64,000 nt of DNA from Pectobacterium punjabense (lineage in GTDB: Bacteria; Pseudomonadota; Gammaproteobacteria; Enterobacterales; Enterobacteriaceae). Shown here one piece after another: positions 53,998 through 63,690 of this stretch (its first letter is position 1; each line of letters begins with the position of its first letter). The notes below the pieces were generated by a model that worked only from the letters and a program-made list of their open reading frames with translations, made no database searches and was not told where the DNA came from. Made by a program: the position numbers and the translations under genes. The stretch spans positions 1,736,001-1,800,000 of the forward strand of contig NZ_CP038498.1 in the NCBI RefSeq assembly GCF_012427845.1, written 5' to 3'.

Positions 53998-54957
53998 TTA
54001 TTTTTCTTGTCGCTCTTGGTATTTTTTTATTTCAATATCAACATCATCTATATTATTAGCGTTGGAATCATTCGTGTACATGTACATTTCTTTTAATAGT
54101 TGAAGTTTTTTTATTGTATCATTTAATTTGTCATTAAGTTTTATATTATCTTCCTTTGTTTTTTTTAGCTCACTATATATATTAGGTTTAGATATGGAAG
54201 ACAATAATCCTTTATCCAAAAGTTTCATGTCTTTTTTGCTTAATTTCGCTCGGTATTCATCATGCCGGAAAAAAGTATTCCTATTTTTTACTCTAAATAG
54301 TGGTGGTAATATTCTTGTTACACATACAGTCTGTATCATATTACAAAGTGCATATGTTTCTTTTTTTATAAAATCGCCGATATCTTTTTTAGAGTCTTCT
54401 GATAATTCAAATGTTAAGTTGTTATCATCTAGATTAGATGGTTTTTTGGATGTTAATGGAATTACTTTTACGCCTCTTTCATCAACTTTGACAACAATTG
54501 CTGGACGCCTTTTGTGCATTTCACCATGTTGAATATTATCTGGGTAACGTTTGTTGGAACTTACTTCTGCACTTTTTTTTATACACTTATTTATATGGCC
54601 AAATTCAACGATTACTATTTTACCTTTATGCAGTAATGAAGCTGCACTTCTTAATCCCTTTCTTTTTAAAGTTTGTGATAAATAAATATCGTTGGAAACA
54701 TCAATTGGAGAAAGCCACATATGTATTAATAAATCATCTTTTTCTGATGATTCAATTTCAGTATTCTTTATTTCCCATCGATGTTGAATTTTCTTATTAA
54801 AGAACTTAGTGATGAATAGTGGATATCTTTTTGTATCCCCTATTGGGAAGGTAAAAAATGGCGTCATTACTTGGTCAATGCCGTCAAATGATGTTCTGCC
54901 TAGTTCTACGTCTGACGTTTTATTTTCTTTTGATAAAAAATAAATGATTGTTATCAT
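53998..54957 (-). CDS. PemK/MazF-like protein with extra N- and C-terminal regions
   Basis: Residues about 108 to 225 of this 319-residue protein read like a MazF/PemK fold: GKIVIVEFGHINKC, HKRRPAIVVKVDERGVKVIP, LTSKK and ALCNMIQTVCVTRILPP. Classical toxins are about 110 residues; here 100 residues precede the fold and a lysine-rich coiled coil follows it. No antitoxin gene is adjacent. It may be a stand-alone nuclease or a regulator built on the fold. Confidence 0.68.
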   Translation of the reverse strand: MITIIYFLSKENKTSDVELGRTSFDGIDQVMTPFFTFPIGDTKRYPLFITKFFNKKIQHRWEIKNTEIESSEKDDLLIHMWLSPIDVSNDIYLSQTLKRKGLRSAASLLHKGKIVIVEFGHINKCIKKSAEVSSNKRYPDNIQHGEMHKRRPAIVVKVDERGVKVIPLTSKKPSNLDDNNLTFELSEDSKKDIGDFIKKETYALCNMIQTVCVTRILPPLFRVKNRNTFFRHDEYRAKLSKKDMKLLDKGLLSSISKPNIYSELKKTKEDNIKLNDKLNDTIKKLQLLKEMYMYTNDSNANNIDDVDIEIKKYQERQEK

Positions 54958-55425
54958 TTCTAACCTAGATTAATAATTGTGAATGATTATCATATACATG
55001 AACTAAATAGCTTCTCATAATAACGTAACTCTTGCGAGATAACATCTTTTCACATATGGGATCTCATGATAGTAGGTGAGGCATCAATGTGAGAAACTAT
55101 TTAAGCTGCGTAACTTAATATCTTGAGCTAAGATAACTACCTCTTACACAATACATTGAATTATGGCTTGATACAATCTTCCTGATGAAGCATATTCCCA
55201 ATCTTACTTTCTGTTGAATCCACGGCTGGAATCGAACGTATGAGTATTTATATGATTCAAAAGATAATTTTCTTTTTCTCTCATAAATGTCCCAACACTT
55301 ATACCAACAGATGAATTTGAGTTTTAAATCATCATTTTAGGCGCATTAAATCCAGTAGAAAAAAAGCCTAAAAGCGGATAGCGACTATACTACCACAAAG
55401 GGCTTGTTCACTGCGGAGTGTGGTG
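54958..55425. other. Gap with a shared motif and a tRNA-like trace
   Basis: No gene is seen in 468 bases. Bases 55079 to 55104 repeat the motif at 43583 to 43608. Bases 55221 to 55237 read, on the minus strand, GTTCGATTCCAGCCGTG, like a tRNA T-arm, but no tRNA can be folded around it. Confidence 0.45.
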
Positions 55426-56292
55426 ATGAAAAACTTGTCGGACAAAGGCATTAAAGAAATCGAAAAATGGCTGAATATCGATACATATCGTCAGTTTGAA
55501 AACATACCTCTTGAGCGGCTTTATCATGAGTTAGTGATGAGATCGTTATTTTTTAAATCTGATAATGCGAATACTGAATTCATGTTGGCAGAAATTTATG
55601 CAGGCAGTCTCTTTAGCGGAAAACCCTTCCTCATTACGGACAGCCATATGGCTCGCCTTGCAGCAGACGATATGCTTTCCCCATCCCCTCACTTCTCTAT
55701 AACAACGACCGGAAGGCTGGCAGATCTTTGCATTTATGGGATGGAGAAGTCGCTGTTTGGCCTGCATGACGATGAATATTGGGTAGATAAAAAAATCTAT
55801 AACATCCCTATTGCAGAGACTATGCCGGTATTATTTCAACACAGTGTGATGATCGAGATAGATCTCACTGCTGGCACTGACGAAGAAATTGCTGAATCAT
55901 TGAAAGCTCTGCTTCCTCAGTGGCGTAAAATCCGGGGGATTGAGCCAGAACCATCAGACTCTGTTCGCTTTGGCTATGGAACGATTAAGAAAATTATCAA
56001 TTACAGGCTGCTCGCGATACTTGACATACTTATCTGGGCAAAGCGCAATGATATCCGGGTGTCAGATTATCGCCTTTCCACTCTGCTCCACAGCGATACT
56101 GATGAGGAAGATAAAACAAGATCGGGTAGTCGCATAAAGGATACCGACAAACCCCTTGCGATTAAAACAGTCAGTAAGTCATTCATTCTTCAGTTTCATC
56201 ATTTCCTCAACAAGAATCCCCACTTGAGAGATATGAAAGTGTCTGGTGTCATGAAACTCGGAGATAAGGAGGCAGATAAGGAGAAAGATTAG
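55426..56292 (+). CDS. DUF6387-like protein, intact copy
   Basis: The 288-residue soluble protein is the intact parallel of the interrupted gene at 21692 to 23816; shared parts include IEKWLNIDTYRQFENIPLER and MIEIDLTAGTDEEIAESLK-like regions and KDTDKPLAIKT. The ATG at 55426 has GGAG seven bases upstream. Function is unknown; in both elements an AlpA-like gene follows directly, so the two may form a regulatory or defence unit. Confidence 0.75.
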   Translation: MKNLSDKGIKEIEKWLNIDTYRQFENIPLERLYHELVMRSLFFKSDNANTEFMLAEIYAGSLFSGKPFLITDSHMARLAADDMLSPSPHFSITTTGRLADLCIYGMEKSLFGLHDDEYWVDKKIYNIPIAETMPVLFQHSVMIEIDLTAGTDEEIAESLKALLPQWRKIRGIEPEPSDSVRFGYGTIKKIINYRLLAILDILIWAKRNDIRVSDYRLSTLLHSDTDEEDKTRSGSRIKDTDKPLAIKTVSKSFILQFHHFLNKNPHLRDMKVSGVMKLGDKEADKEKD

Positions 56293-56370
56293 GGAAGTCT
56301 GGAGGTGCTGAAGTTCGCTTGTTTCCCTGATTTTTTCATATAGTCTCTTCTAAAACCAATAGGAGAGACT

Positions 56371-56577
56371 ATGAATACCCAGAATCGCCTTATTCGTTTC
56401 CCCGAAGTAATGAGAAAAACCGGCTTTGGAAAAGCCTGGCTCTATCGTCTTATTAGTGAAGAGCGTTTCCCCCAACCTGTAAAAATCGGTATCCGTGCTG
56501 TCGCATTTGTTGAACATGAAATTGATGAATGGATATTGTCCGCTATCGAAAAAAGAAAATGTAAAGAATTCCAGTGA
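56371..56577 (+). CDS. AlpA-family excisionase/regulator, second copy
   Basis: The 68-residue protein has LIRFPEVMRKTGFGKAWLYR and AFVEHEIDEWI, close to the AlpA-like protein at 23966. AGGAGAGACT precedes the ATG. It probably controls the recombinases of the second element. Confidence 0.85.
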   Translation: MNTQNRLIRFPEVMRKTGFGKAWLYRLISEERFPQPVKIGIRAVAFVEHEIDEWILSAIEKRKCKEFQ

Positions 56578-56945
56578 GTGAAATTTATATTCTACAGGGA
56601 GTTTTACAGGTTATAAGAATAATTTTATTTAATGGTTTTTTAGAGGGTTATTAATTTTCAGGCGAGCTTAATGATAAAAGTGTAAAGTTTATCTATGATG
56701 ATTGATGTATTTTTTACAAAATACTTTACATTTTATCAAAGAGTCCTTTATTTAAAGGCTTCGCTCAATATCGGTATGGATATTAATAACTAGCCGTACT
56801 TGTTTATTATTCGTCAAATAAATTTTTTAAAGTATTAATAAGTAAATGAATTAGCCCCTTTTATTTGTAAAAAATTTGATTTATTTAATTCATGAATATA
56901 TTAGATAAGTTGGAGCGATATTAAAACGTAAAGTTTGAGGGAACA
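56578..56945. other. AT-rich gap before the recombinase operon
   Basis: No gene in 368 bases. TGTAAAG (near 56681) and CTTTACA (near 56722) face each other and GTAAAG recurs near 56929, just before the first recombinase gene. These may be binding sites for AlpA or the recombinases. Confidence 0.45.
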
Positions 56946-58151
56946 ATGGGATACAAGATAAAAAAATTCATTACGAGTGGTGGAGAGCGAGGATATCTAA
57001 TCCTTGATAAAAACACTGAACTGCCAGTTTACTATCAAAATCTTTTTCTTACTACAAATGTCAGGAATAAAAGTGCAACCGCTTCAACGATAGAGATAGT
57101 TGCAACTAATCTGCTGATTTTCAGTAGGTTCTTATATAGCAGAAAAATAAATATAGTAGAAAGAATTGAGAATAAAGAATATCTTAGTCTTGCTGAAATA
57201 GATGATCTTATAAGATATGCAAGGCAAAGGTTCGACAAACAGAAAATAATAAATATAAAATTGATGAATAACACGTTTATTGCTAAGAGAACTTTTAGTT
57301 ATAGGATACATGTTTTTTCACGTTATCTTAATTGGTTATGCGGATTAGTTCATTCGGCAAAGGGGATTAATGCAAAGTATGAAGTAGATTCATTTATTGA
57401 CAGTATCAGAGCATATATACCAAAACACAGTTCATTGAATATGAATGAAAGATCTGAAAAATCTTTAAATGAGGAAGAGATCAAAATACTTTTCCATCTA
57501 TTGGAAATTGGCGGGATTGAAAATCCTTTTCATAAGGAAGTTCAGATAAGGAACAGACTGATATTCACCTTGCTCTTGAGTTTAGGTTTAAGGGCTGGAG
57601 AGTTACTCAATCTCAAAGTAGATGATTTTGATCTCAGAGACAACACGCTGAGCATTATTAGAAGGCATGACTCAAAGGAGGACAGAAGACCTTATCAGCC
57701 ATTAGTTAAGACTGGTGAGAGAGTTATTCCATTATCTGATGAGTTAGCTAATGAAGTTCTTGATTATATAATCAATAGTAGGGAAAAGATGACTAAGAGA
57801 AAAAAACATAGTTTCTTATTAGTTACACACTGCACCGGAAAAACTGCTGGAGAACCTTTAAGTATTTCAGCTTATGAGAAAATCATATCAACCTTGAAGA
57901 GAGCAAGTCCAAAATTATCCAGTCTATCAGGTCATAGATTAAGGCACTCTTGGAATTATGTTTATTCAAAAGAAATTGAAGGGTCTCAATTGGAATATAG
58001 CAAAAGGAAAGACTTAAGAAATTATCTTATGGGTTGGTCGAAAGAATCAACAATGTCTGAGAATTATAATTTCAAATACATAGTGCAAAAAGAAAAAGAT
58101 GCCGTCTTAAGAGTTTATGATTCAGTTAACAAAATAATTAATGAGGCATAG
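56946..58151 (+). CDS. Tyrosine recombinase 1 of a three-recombinase operon
   Basis: The 401-residue protein has a SAM-like N-terminal domain and a catalytic domain with R in SLGLRAGELLNLKVDDF, HRLRHSW and the tyrosine of MGWSKESTMSENYNF; the second histidine position is tryptophan (GW). It heads a tightly packed operon of three recombinases and a small protein, as in Tn554-like and recombinase-trio elements. It would cut and join ends of the element. Confidence 0.85.
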   Translation: MGYKIKKFITSGGERGYLILDKNTELPVYYQNLFLTTNVRNKSATASTIEIVATNLLIFSRFLYSRKINIVERIENKEYLSLAEIDDLIRYARQRFDKQKIINIKLMNNTFIAKRTFSYRIHVFSRYLNWLCGLVHSAKGINAKYEVDSFIDSIRAYIPKHSSLNMNERSEKSLNEEEIKILFHLLEIGGIENPFHKEVQIRNRLIFTLLLSLGLRAGELLNLKVDDFDLRDNTLSIIRRHDSKEDRRPYQPLVKTGERVIPLSDELANEVLDYIINSREKMTKRKKHSFLLVTHCTGKTAGEPLSISAYEKIISTLKRASPKLSSLSGHRLRHSWNYVYSKEIEGSQLEYSKRKDLRNYLMGWSKESTMSENYNFKYIVQKEKDAVLRVYDSVNKIINEA

Positions 58152-58152
58152 C

Positions 58153-59463
58153 ATGGAAATAAAATATATTGAAAATGAGACTGTCTTTTTAGCCAGAATG
58201 TCTGGCTATAGTTTCAAACTTTCCGATAGGAAATGGCAATTAGGCAAAGAAACCTGTGTATACCCTTATAAAGTGGTAGAAAAAATGCCCGAACGAATGA
58301 AGCTTAGCTACCTAAAGACACTGGCCTACTATGCTTCTGAATATAGTCCAAGTTATATTGAAAGTATTAATTACCTGTTCAATGAGTGGTTTGGGATCAT
58401 GACCATCAAGACGATTGATGATAAGGCAGTATATCAATTGAATGTTCACTTAGGCTCAACGAAAAACTACAAGCTAAACACCATTAAGGCTTTTATTGCC
58501 AAATGGAAAGCGTTCAATTATCCAGGGGTAGAGGCAAGTGCTCTCAGAATGATGGAGAGAATAAAAATCATTCCGAAAAAAACTGGAGAAGCAGTCAAAA
58601 GACGAGATCCGAATGCAGGTCCATTAACTGAAACAGAATTCAATACCATTCTTAAAATCGTGGGAAAAAATTATAGAGAAAATAAAATTGATTGTTATTT
58701 ATATTGCTATATTGTTTTGTTGGCAAAAACAGGAAGAAGACCAGTGCAGTTAATATCTCTTAAAGCCAAAGATCTCATCAAAGACGAGAAAGGACACTTT
58801 CTTAATATACCAAGAGTAAAGCAACGAAAAAATTTCAGAACAGAATTCAGTTTGAAAATGATAGATAGTCAATTGTATGAAAATTTATTAATTCTGATTA
58901 ATGAAAATCAGTCTTTTGTTGAAGCTCAATTAGGTGCTGAGGTTTCTTACCTGAGAGATGAGTTGCCAATTTTTCTGGATGTTAAAAAAATGGCTGAAAT
59001 AAAAGGTGTGGACAATTTTTCATCTTATTTTAAAACGGATTTTCTTCACATGAGAAATTCATTTATCTCAAGGAAGTTAAAAGAGTTTTCTGTTGAATTT
59101 GATATTAGATCCGAAAGAACTGATAGTTATTTAAAACTCAATGCAAGAAGATTCAGGTATACATTAGGAAGTCGTTTGGCTAATGAAGGTGCATCAATTG
59201 AGGTCATTGCTAAAGCATTAGACCATAAATCAGTAAATTCATCTGGAGTATATGTAAAAAATAGTCCTGACAATGTTCATGATATCGATAACAGGCTAAG
59301 TCCTTTTTTTAATCCCTTAGCTAATATATTCATGGGGGAGAAAAGTGAAGAAAACAAGGATCTGTTTATTAAGCATGTTTTAGATTCCTTTTTACTCATT
59401 GATGATGGGAAAGAGAAAGTTAAATGTTTAACTTGTAAAAACTGCCAACTCTGGAGTGCATAA
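58153..59463 (+). CDS. Tyrosine recombinase 2
   Basis: The 436-residue protein has R in LLAKTGRRPVQLISLKAKDL, then RRFRYTLGSRLANEGAS, where R replaces the usual H of HxxR, and LDHKSVNSSGVYVKNS with H and Y. It ends in a CxxC segment (LTCKNCQLWSA). The ATG at 58153 follows the previous stop by one base; 58141 is an alternative. It overlaps the next gene by one base (TAATG). Confidence 0.85.
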   Translation: MEIKYIENETVFLARMSGYSFKLSDRKWQLGKETCVYPYKVVEKMPERMKLSYLKTLAYYASEYSPSYIESINYLFNEWFGIMTIKTIDDKAVYQLNVHLGSTKNYKLNTIKAFIAKWKAFNYPGVEASALRMMERIKIIPKKTGEAVKRRDPNAGPLTETEFNTILKIVGKNYRENKIDCYLYCYIVLLAKTGRRPVQLISLKAKDLIKDEKGHFLNIPRVKQRKNFRTEFSLKMIDSQLYENLLILINENQSFVEAQLGAEVSYLRDELPIFLDVKKMAEIKGVDNFSSYFKTDFLHMRNSFISRKLKEFSVEFDIRSERTDSYLKLNARRFRYTLGSRLANEGASIEVIAKALDHKSVNSSGVYVKNSPDNVHDIDNRLSPFFNPLANIFMGEKSEENKDLFIKHVLDSFLLIDDGKEKVKCLTCKNCQLWSA

Positions 59464-61082
59464 TGAGCAATATTTTTATATTTGAGCCAATTAATACTAA
59501 TGATCCACACAAGAATACTGCTAAATTTATCGAGTTTTGCAAGACTACTATTTTTAATAGCACTTTAGTAACTTCATGGGAGAGTAATATATGGAAAAAA
59601 TTTTACAGATTTAATAAGTTTGACATGAAAAGCAATTCAAACAGCCGGGAGCCTTTAGATGACTGTTTTATTGATTTTGCCAAAGCATACATGTTGCATG
59701 TGCATTCATTCAATAAAGCTAAGTCGAAACCCACAACATTAGCAATGTTGAAGATTGTTGAATTTGTTTTATTAAAATTAACCATGAAAGCTAATATAAC
59801 TAATTGTAATAATTTGGTTTTTGATGAATGCGTAAGATTAGCCTCTGAAAAGTATTCAAAAGCACATGCATGTTTTATTGGAAAGGAGCTTGAAAATTTA
59901 AGCATGTTTTTAAGTGAAAATAGAATGACTAATTCATCTTACTTATTTTGGGTAAATCCATTAAGGCATAAGGTCACTCAAACCTGGAGTGGTTATGAGC
60001 CTTCACTGGAAGGCCATTCTAGATTGCCTGATATCAAGTCTGTTATAGCAATTGCGGAGATTTTTTCAAAGGATGATAAACAATTATCTCCCAAGGATAT
60101 ATTTACTACTTCTGTGCTTGCGTTACTAATGTGCGCTCCAGGCAGAATTTCAGAAATTTTAGGTCTACCAGAGGATTGTGAAATCACCGAAAATGATAGT
60201 AAGGGGATTCAACGATACGGTTTGAGATTCTTTTCAGCAAAGGGATATGAGGGAGATATAAAGTGGATACCTACTGCGATGATACCAGTAGCTAAAAAAG
60301 CTATTAGTAGATTAAGAAAGTTATCCAGTCAGGCAAGACTTTTGGCAATAAAAATTGAAAGTAATCAATCTGAATCATTGGAAAACACACTCAGAGAAAA
60401 TATACCAGAAGATTTTCCCTGGTATGATGCTGAGAAGAATATTAAATATTCAAATGCACTTTGTTTATTAAATGAAGGGCAGTTATGTAAAAGAAAATCC
60501 GTAAAATTAGAACGTTTGTTCAGGCCTACAACTCATTTTTTTATTGATTCAGCGAATGTCAAAGGAGAGCTTAATATATTTAAGAAATATCATTATTTGA
60601 ATGAAGATGGTAGCCCATATTTATTGAGAACACATCAATTGAGACATCTACTCAATACATTTTCTCAAATAAATGGTATGGATGAATTTAGCATTGCTCG
60701 TTGGTCTGGAAGGAAACTTATTTCACAGAATGTGTCTTATGATCATCGGTCGCATCTTCAAATGTCTAAACTGATAAGAGATGAAAGATCGTCAGTGATC
60801 ACGAATACTCACAGAGTGAAACAAATACCCGTTGTTGCTCTAAATGAGTTCGATTCATTGAGTAGCGGGGCAATCCTCATTACCAAGTATGGGTATTGTA
60901 AGCATTCATATGCATTTAAGCCTTGTGATGCTTACCCTTTTAAAGAGTCTGGTATGAATAATGAGAGCTTATCTAAAATACACAATAAAATTATAGAAAG
61001 AACACTTTATGATAAAAATGATGGAAATATCCATGCTGAGAAATGGTATGAGTTTCAAAATAAAATAATAAAAGGAGAGTAA
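59463..61082 (+). CDS. Tyrosine recombinase 3
   Basis: The 539-residue protein is the largest of the three. Its catalytic part shows R in LMCAPGRISEILGLPEDC, the HxxR of RTHQLRHLLNTF and ARWSGRKLISQNVSYDHR with the tyrosine. Length and order match TnpB-like recombinases of Tn554-type transposons. Its start shares a base with the previous stop. Confidence 0.83.
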   Translation: MSNIFIFEPINTNDPHKNTAKFIEFCKTTIFNSTLVTSWESNIWKKFYRFNKFDMKSNSNSREPLDDCFIDFAKAYMLHVHSFNKAKSKPTTLAMLKIVEFVLLKLTMKANITNCNNLVFDECVRLASEKYSKAHACFIGKELENLSMFLSENRMTNSSYLFWVNPLRHKVTQTWSGYEPSLEGHSRLPDIKSVIAIAEIFSKDDKQLSPKDIFTTSVLALLMCAPGRISEILGLPEDCEITENDSKGIQRYGLRFFSAKGYEGDIKWIPTAMIPVAKKAISRLRKLSSQARLLAIKIESNQSESLENTLRENIPEDFPWYDAEKNIKYSNALCLLNEGQLCKRKSVKLERLFRPTTHFFIDSANVKGELNIFKKYHYLNEDGSPYLLRTHQLRHLLNTFSQINGMDEFSIARWSGRKLISQNVSYDHRSHLQMSKLIRDERSSVITNTHRVKQIPVVALNEFDSLSSGAILITKYGYCKHSYAFKPCDAYPFKESGMNNESLSKIHNKIIERTLYDKNDGNIHAEKWYEFQNKIIKGE

Positions 61083-61481
61083 ATGGCTAAGCATATAAAT
61101 GGTTGTCATGAAAAGAAGATAGTAGATTTAATTAATACATGGCCCATAGATAACAAACTAACCTGGGATATTTTATGTGACAAGTTAATTGGAGTCATTG
61201 GAAAAAGACCATCGAGACAATCTTTAAGTAGTCATGTAAAGATCGCCGAAAGCTTCAATGTAAAAAAAACCATTATCAAATCTGGTGAAGTCCACACTGT
61301 AAAACCCGCTAATTTAAAAGTAGCATCGCAAAGAATTAGAAGGCTTGAAGCAGAGAATGAAGCGTTGAAGGCACTGAATTCCCGATATTTAGAACGGTTT
61401 GAAATATGGATATACAATGCTCATCTTAAAAAAATAACGCTTGAAGAACTCAATAATCCCTTACCTGCAAAATATCTTTAG
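61083..61481 (+). CDS. TnpC-like small coiled-coil protein
   Basis: The 132-residue protein starts directly after the third recombinase stop. It has a helix-turn-helix-like first half (LIGVIGKRPSRQSLSSHVKI) and a coiled coil (QRIRRLEAENEALKALNSRY). Tn554 TnpC and DUF6262 proteins have this position and shape and tune orientation or frequency of insertion. Confidence 0.72.
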   Translation: MAKHINGCHEKKIVDLINTWPIDNKLTWDILCDKLIGVIGKRPSRQSLSSHVKIAESFNVKKTIIKSGEVHTVKPANLKVASQRIRRLEAENEALKALNSRYLERFEIWIYNAHLKKITLEELNNPLPAKYL

Positions 61482-61578
61482 TTGATAGTTTTTAGCTATT
61501 GACATGGTTAAATATTATGGTATTTCTTTATTTGTCAGGATGACAATATTAATCATTTGAATGCAAGGATGCATAGTT

Positions 61579-61989
61579 ATGAAAAAAATAAATATGAGTT
61601 TGATGGAAAGGTATCTGCTGTTGCTCGACAGGTTCGTTGATAAACTCGATGAATCTGGTTTCTCAGAGGCAGAAATCACCGAGCAGTCCTACCTTTTTTG
61701 TGCAGGGTTCTATATTAAATACCAGCAAGACATAGAAAATCTGACGTTTTCAAACAGAGAAGTGGTATTGAGCTTTTTGCTTCTCTCCTACTATAGCCAT
61801 ATCGAAAAAATCAGTGATGATTTGATAGATAAAGTCCGTCTGAACAAAGTCTTCCTCTCTATCATCAGTTTCATTATCGATAATGGTGGAAGAACAGAAC
61901 GGATCTACGTGCATGAGAAAAAGAAGTATGATGCCAACAAGCTGATAAGGGCTTCAGCGAGCCCCAGGAAGAGTGGTTGTCGGTTGTGA
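61579..61989 (+). CDS. Unknown 136-residue protein
   Basis: Not recognized. The helical protein starts MKKINMSLMERYLLLLDRFV; AAGGA lies ten bases upstream of the ATG at 61579. An in-frame ATG at 61561 is less likely. It follows the recombinase operon as cargo. Confidence 0.6.
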   Translation: MKKINMSLMERYLLLLDRFVDKLDESGFSEAEITEQSYLFCAGFYIKYQQDIENLTFSNREVVLSFLLLSYYSHIEKISDDLIDKVRLNKVFLSIISFIIDNGGRTERIYVHEKKKYDANKLIRASASPRKSGCRL

Positions 61990-62027
61990 TGAAGTGTATT
62001 AGCTAAGACCTGATCTGGCAGTGTTGC

Positions 62028-62072
62028 GGCGCAGAGCAGAGCTAAACGTAATCTGACAGGCTGCTCTGTGCC
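62028..62072. repeat. Inverted repeat between cargo genes
   Basis: GGCGCAGAGCAG and CTGCTCTGTGCC pair over 12 bases with one G-T type mismatch around a 21-base spacer. It is GC-rich in an AT-rich setting, so it may be a terminator or a foreign scar. Confidence 0.5.
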
Positions 62073-62166
62073 AGGAGCGGAACTTGCTTACATCGTGCTA
62101 TGTTAGTTTGCTGGGAGCAGGTCAATTGTGTCATCTCTCCAATGAATTAGATTAAAGGCTTGCAAA

Positions 62167-63690
62167 ATGAACTACATCAGAAAAAAATCTTTGAGCAAGA
62201 AAACAGCCAAGAAAGCCAAACAGAAGTTGCTTACCCCAGAACAAAGAGCATTGCAAGCAGCCAAACAAGACCAACTAAGGGAAATCAAATTCGCTATCGC
62301 TGTTCATGCTATTAACCTTTTTCAGCAATATAAAGCACTCCGTAAAAATGGATTAGATAGTCCCACTGCTACTTTGCAAGCTCATGCTGGTTATAAAAAA
62401 GTACACGGGCATAAATTCTCTAGTTCCATGTGGACAAAAATCAAAACTAAAGCAGGAATTCAGATCCATAATCACGAAAGACAAAATAGCCGTAAATCGC
62501 TTAATCTTGCTAAGCTCCGTACCCGCTTAGAGGCTAAACGTAGTGTACTTACACAGAATCAAAAGAAAGTACATAACCAGAATGCAAGTACATTACGTTT
62601 AATCGGTGGCAAGAAGCTACCTGTAACATCTATGGGGCTTGTTGTATGTCCTGTCTGCCAGATTCATGTAAAAGATGATGCTATAGAGTGGCATTTACGA
62701 CACAACCACGTAGGCCATGTCGCTAACCCACTTACTATGCCTGTAGTAACTCCTGTTGATGCTGTCGAAGATGCAGATAGTAGAGTGAATAGATCCACTG
62801 GTGAAAGATACATTTCTTTTTGGACTGATAAACCAGAAGGCACTAAACGTTATTTATTACAAGTTTATCCTAATGCAATCCGTGTAACTCTTCCCTTCAT
62901 GGGGTTAGATCTAAACAGCAAATGTGTTACTAAATGGTTTGATAATTTAGAAGAAGCTGTAGAAATACGTGATCTATTAATTGGTGACAAAACACTTCCT
63001 ATTGAAGCTCCTACTATTGATGTGGAAATTGATAAGGAAGATAAACGCTATTTCAATAAACAAGTTTATCAAACTGCATTACGAACAATGACACAATCAG
63101 AAGCCTGGAAACTCGCCACTGATGAAGATGCTAGTATGATATTTTTAAGCTATCAATACATAAGCCCATTAACACCACCGGAACCTAATATTGAAACATC
63201 TTTTGTCATAGGTACAGGGGCTATAGCTATTAATGAAGAGCTAACTAAGCCTATAGAAGCTGCACATGATGCCTGTGCTACAGGGCGTACAGTTGAAGTT
63301 ACGCACAAAGCCCGTCATGCAGGAGATCAAGCTGATTTCAAACGCCGTGTTTGGGATAACTTCAATGGTAGATGTGCTATCACTGGCTATAAACTGCCAG
63401 AAGGGATATTAGAAGCTGCACACATTGAAGCAATAACAGAAGCTGCGAACAACAACACCTCTAACGGTCTATTACTTGAAGTAAGTCTACACCGTATGTT
63501 TGATAAAGGATTGATGGGGATTAATCCAGATGATTTAACGGTTCATTTTGCTATTGATTGTATCCACAAAACTATCTTTGAGGGTAAAACCATACAACCG
63601 CATCATGTAGACCTTGATGCTGATAAGTTGACGGGAAAATGGAAAAAGTTCAATGATAAGAGTGAACATGACTTGTCTGAGTACGCTTGA
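62167..63690 (+). CDS. Zinc-finger protein with C-terminal HNH nuclease domain
   Basis: The 507-residue protein starts with a basic helical region, has a C2H2-type finger near base 62648 (CPVCQIHVKDDAIEWHLRHN, then H), a middle domain with AP2-like strands (RYISFWTDKPEGTKRYLLQV), and an HNH nuclease at the C-terminus: RCAITGYKLPEGILEAAHIE, then NGLLLEVSLHRMFDKGLMGI. Such proteins cut DNA as homing or defence nucleases. The full chain is intact and is the last gene seen. Confidence 0.75.
   Translation: MNYIRKKSLSKKTAKKAKQKLLTPEQRALQAAKQDQLREIKFAIAVHAINLFQQYKALRKNGLDSPTATLQAHAGYKKVHGHKFSSSMWTKIKTKAGIQIHNHERQNSRKSLNLAKLRTRLEAKRSVLTQNQKKVHNQNASTLRLIGGKKLPVTSMGLVVCPVCQIHVKDDAIEWHLRHNHVGHVANPLTMPVVTPVDAVEDADSRVNRSTGERYISFWTDKPEGTKRYLLQVYPNAIRVTLPFMGLDLNSKCVTKWFDNLEEAVEIRDLLIGDKTLPIEAPTIDVEIDKEDKRYFNKQVYQTALRTMTQSEAWKLATDEDASMIFLSYQYISPLTPPEPNIETSFVIGTGAIAINEELTKPIEAAHDACATGRTVEVTHKARHAGDQADFKRRVWDNFNGRCAITGYKLPEGILEAAHIEAITEAANNNTSNGLLLEVSLHRMFDKGLMGINPDDLTVHFAIDCIHKTIFEGKTIQPHHVDLDADKLTGKWKKFNDKSEHDLSEYA

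Noticed and set aside
55221..55241. A second tRNA-derived attachment site
   Set aside because: The stretch resembles a T-arm, but no acceptor stem follows and no second copy was found in the window.
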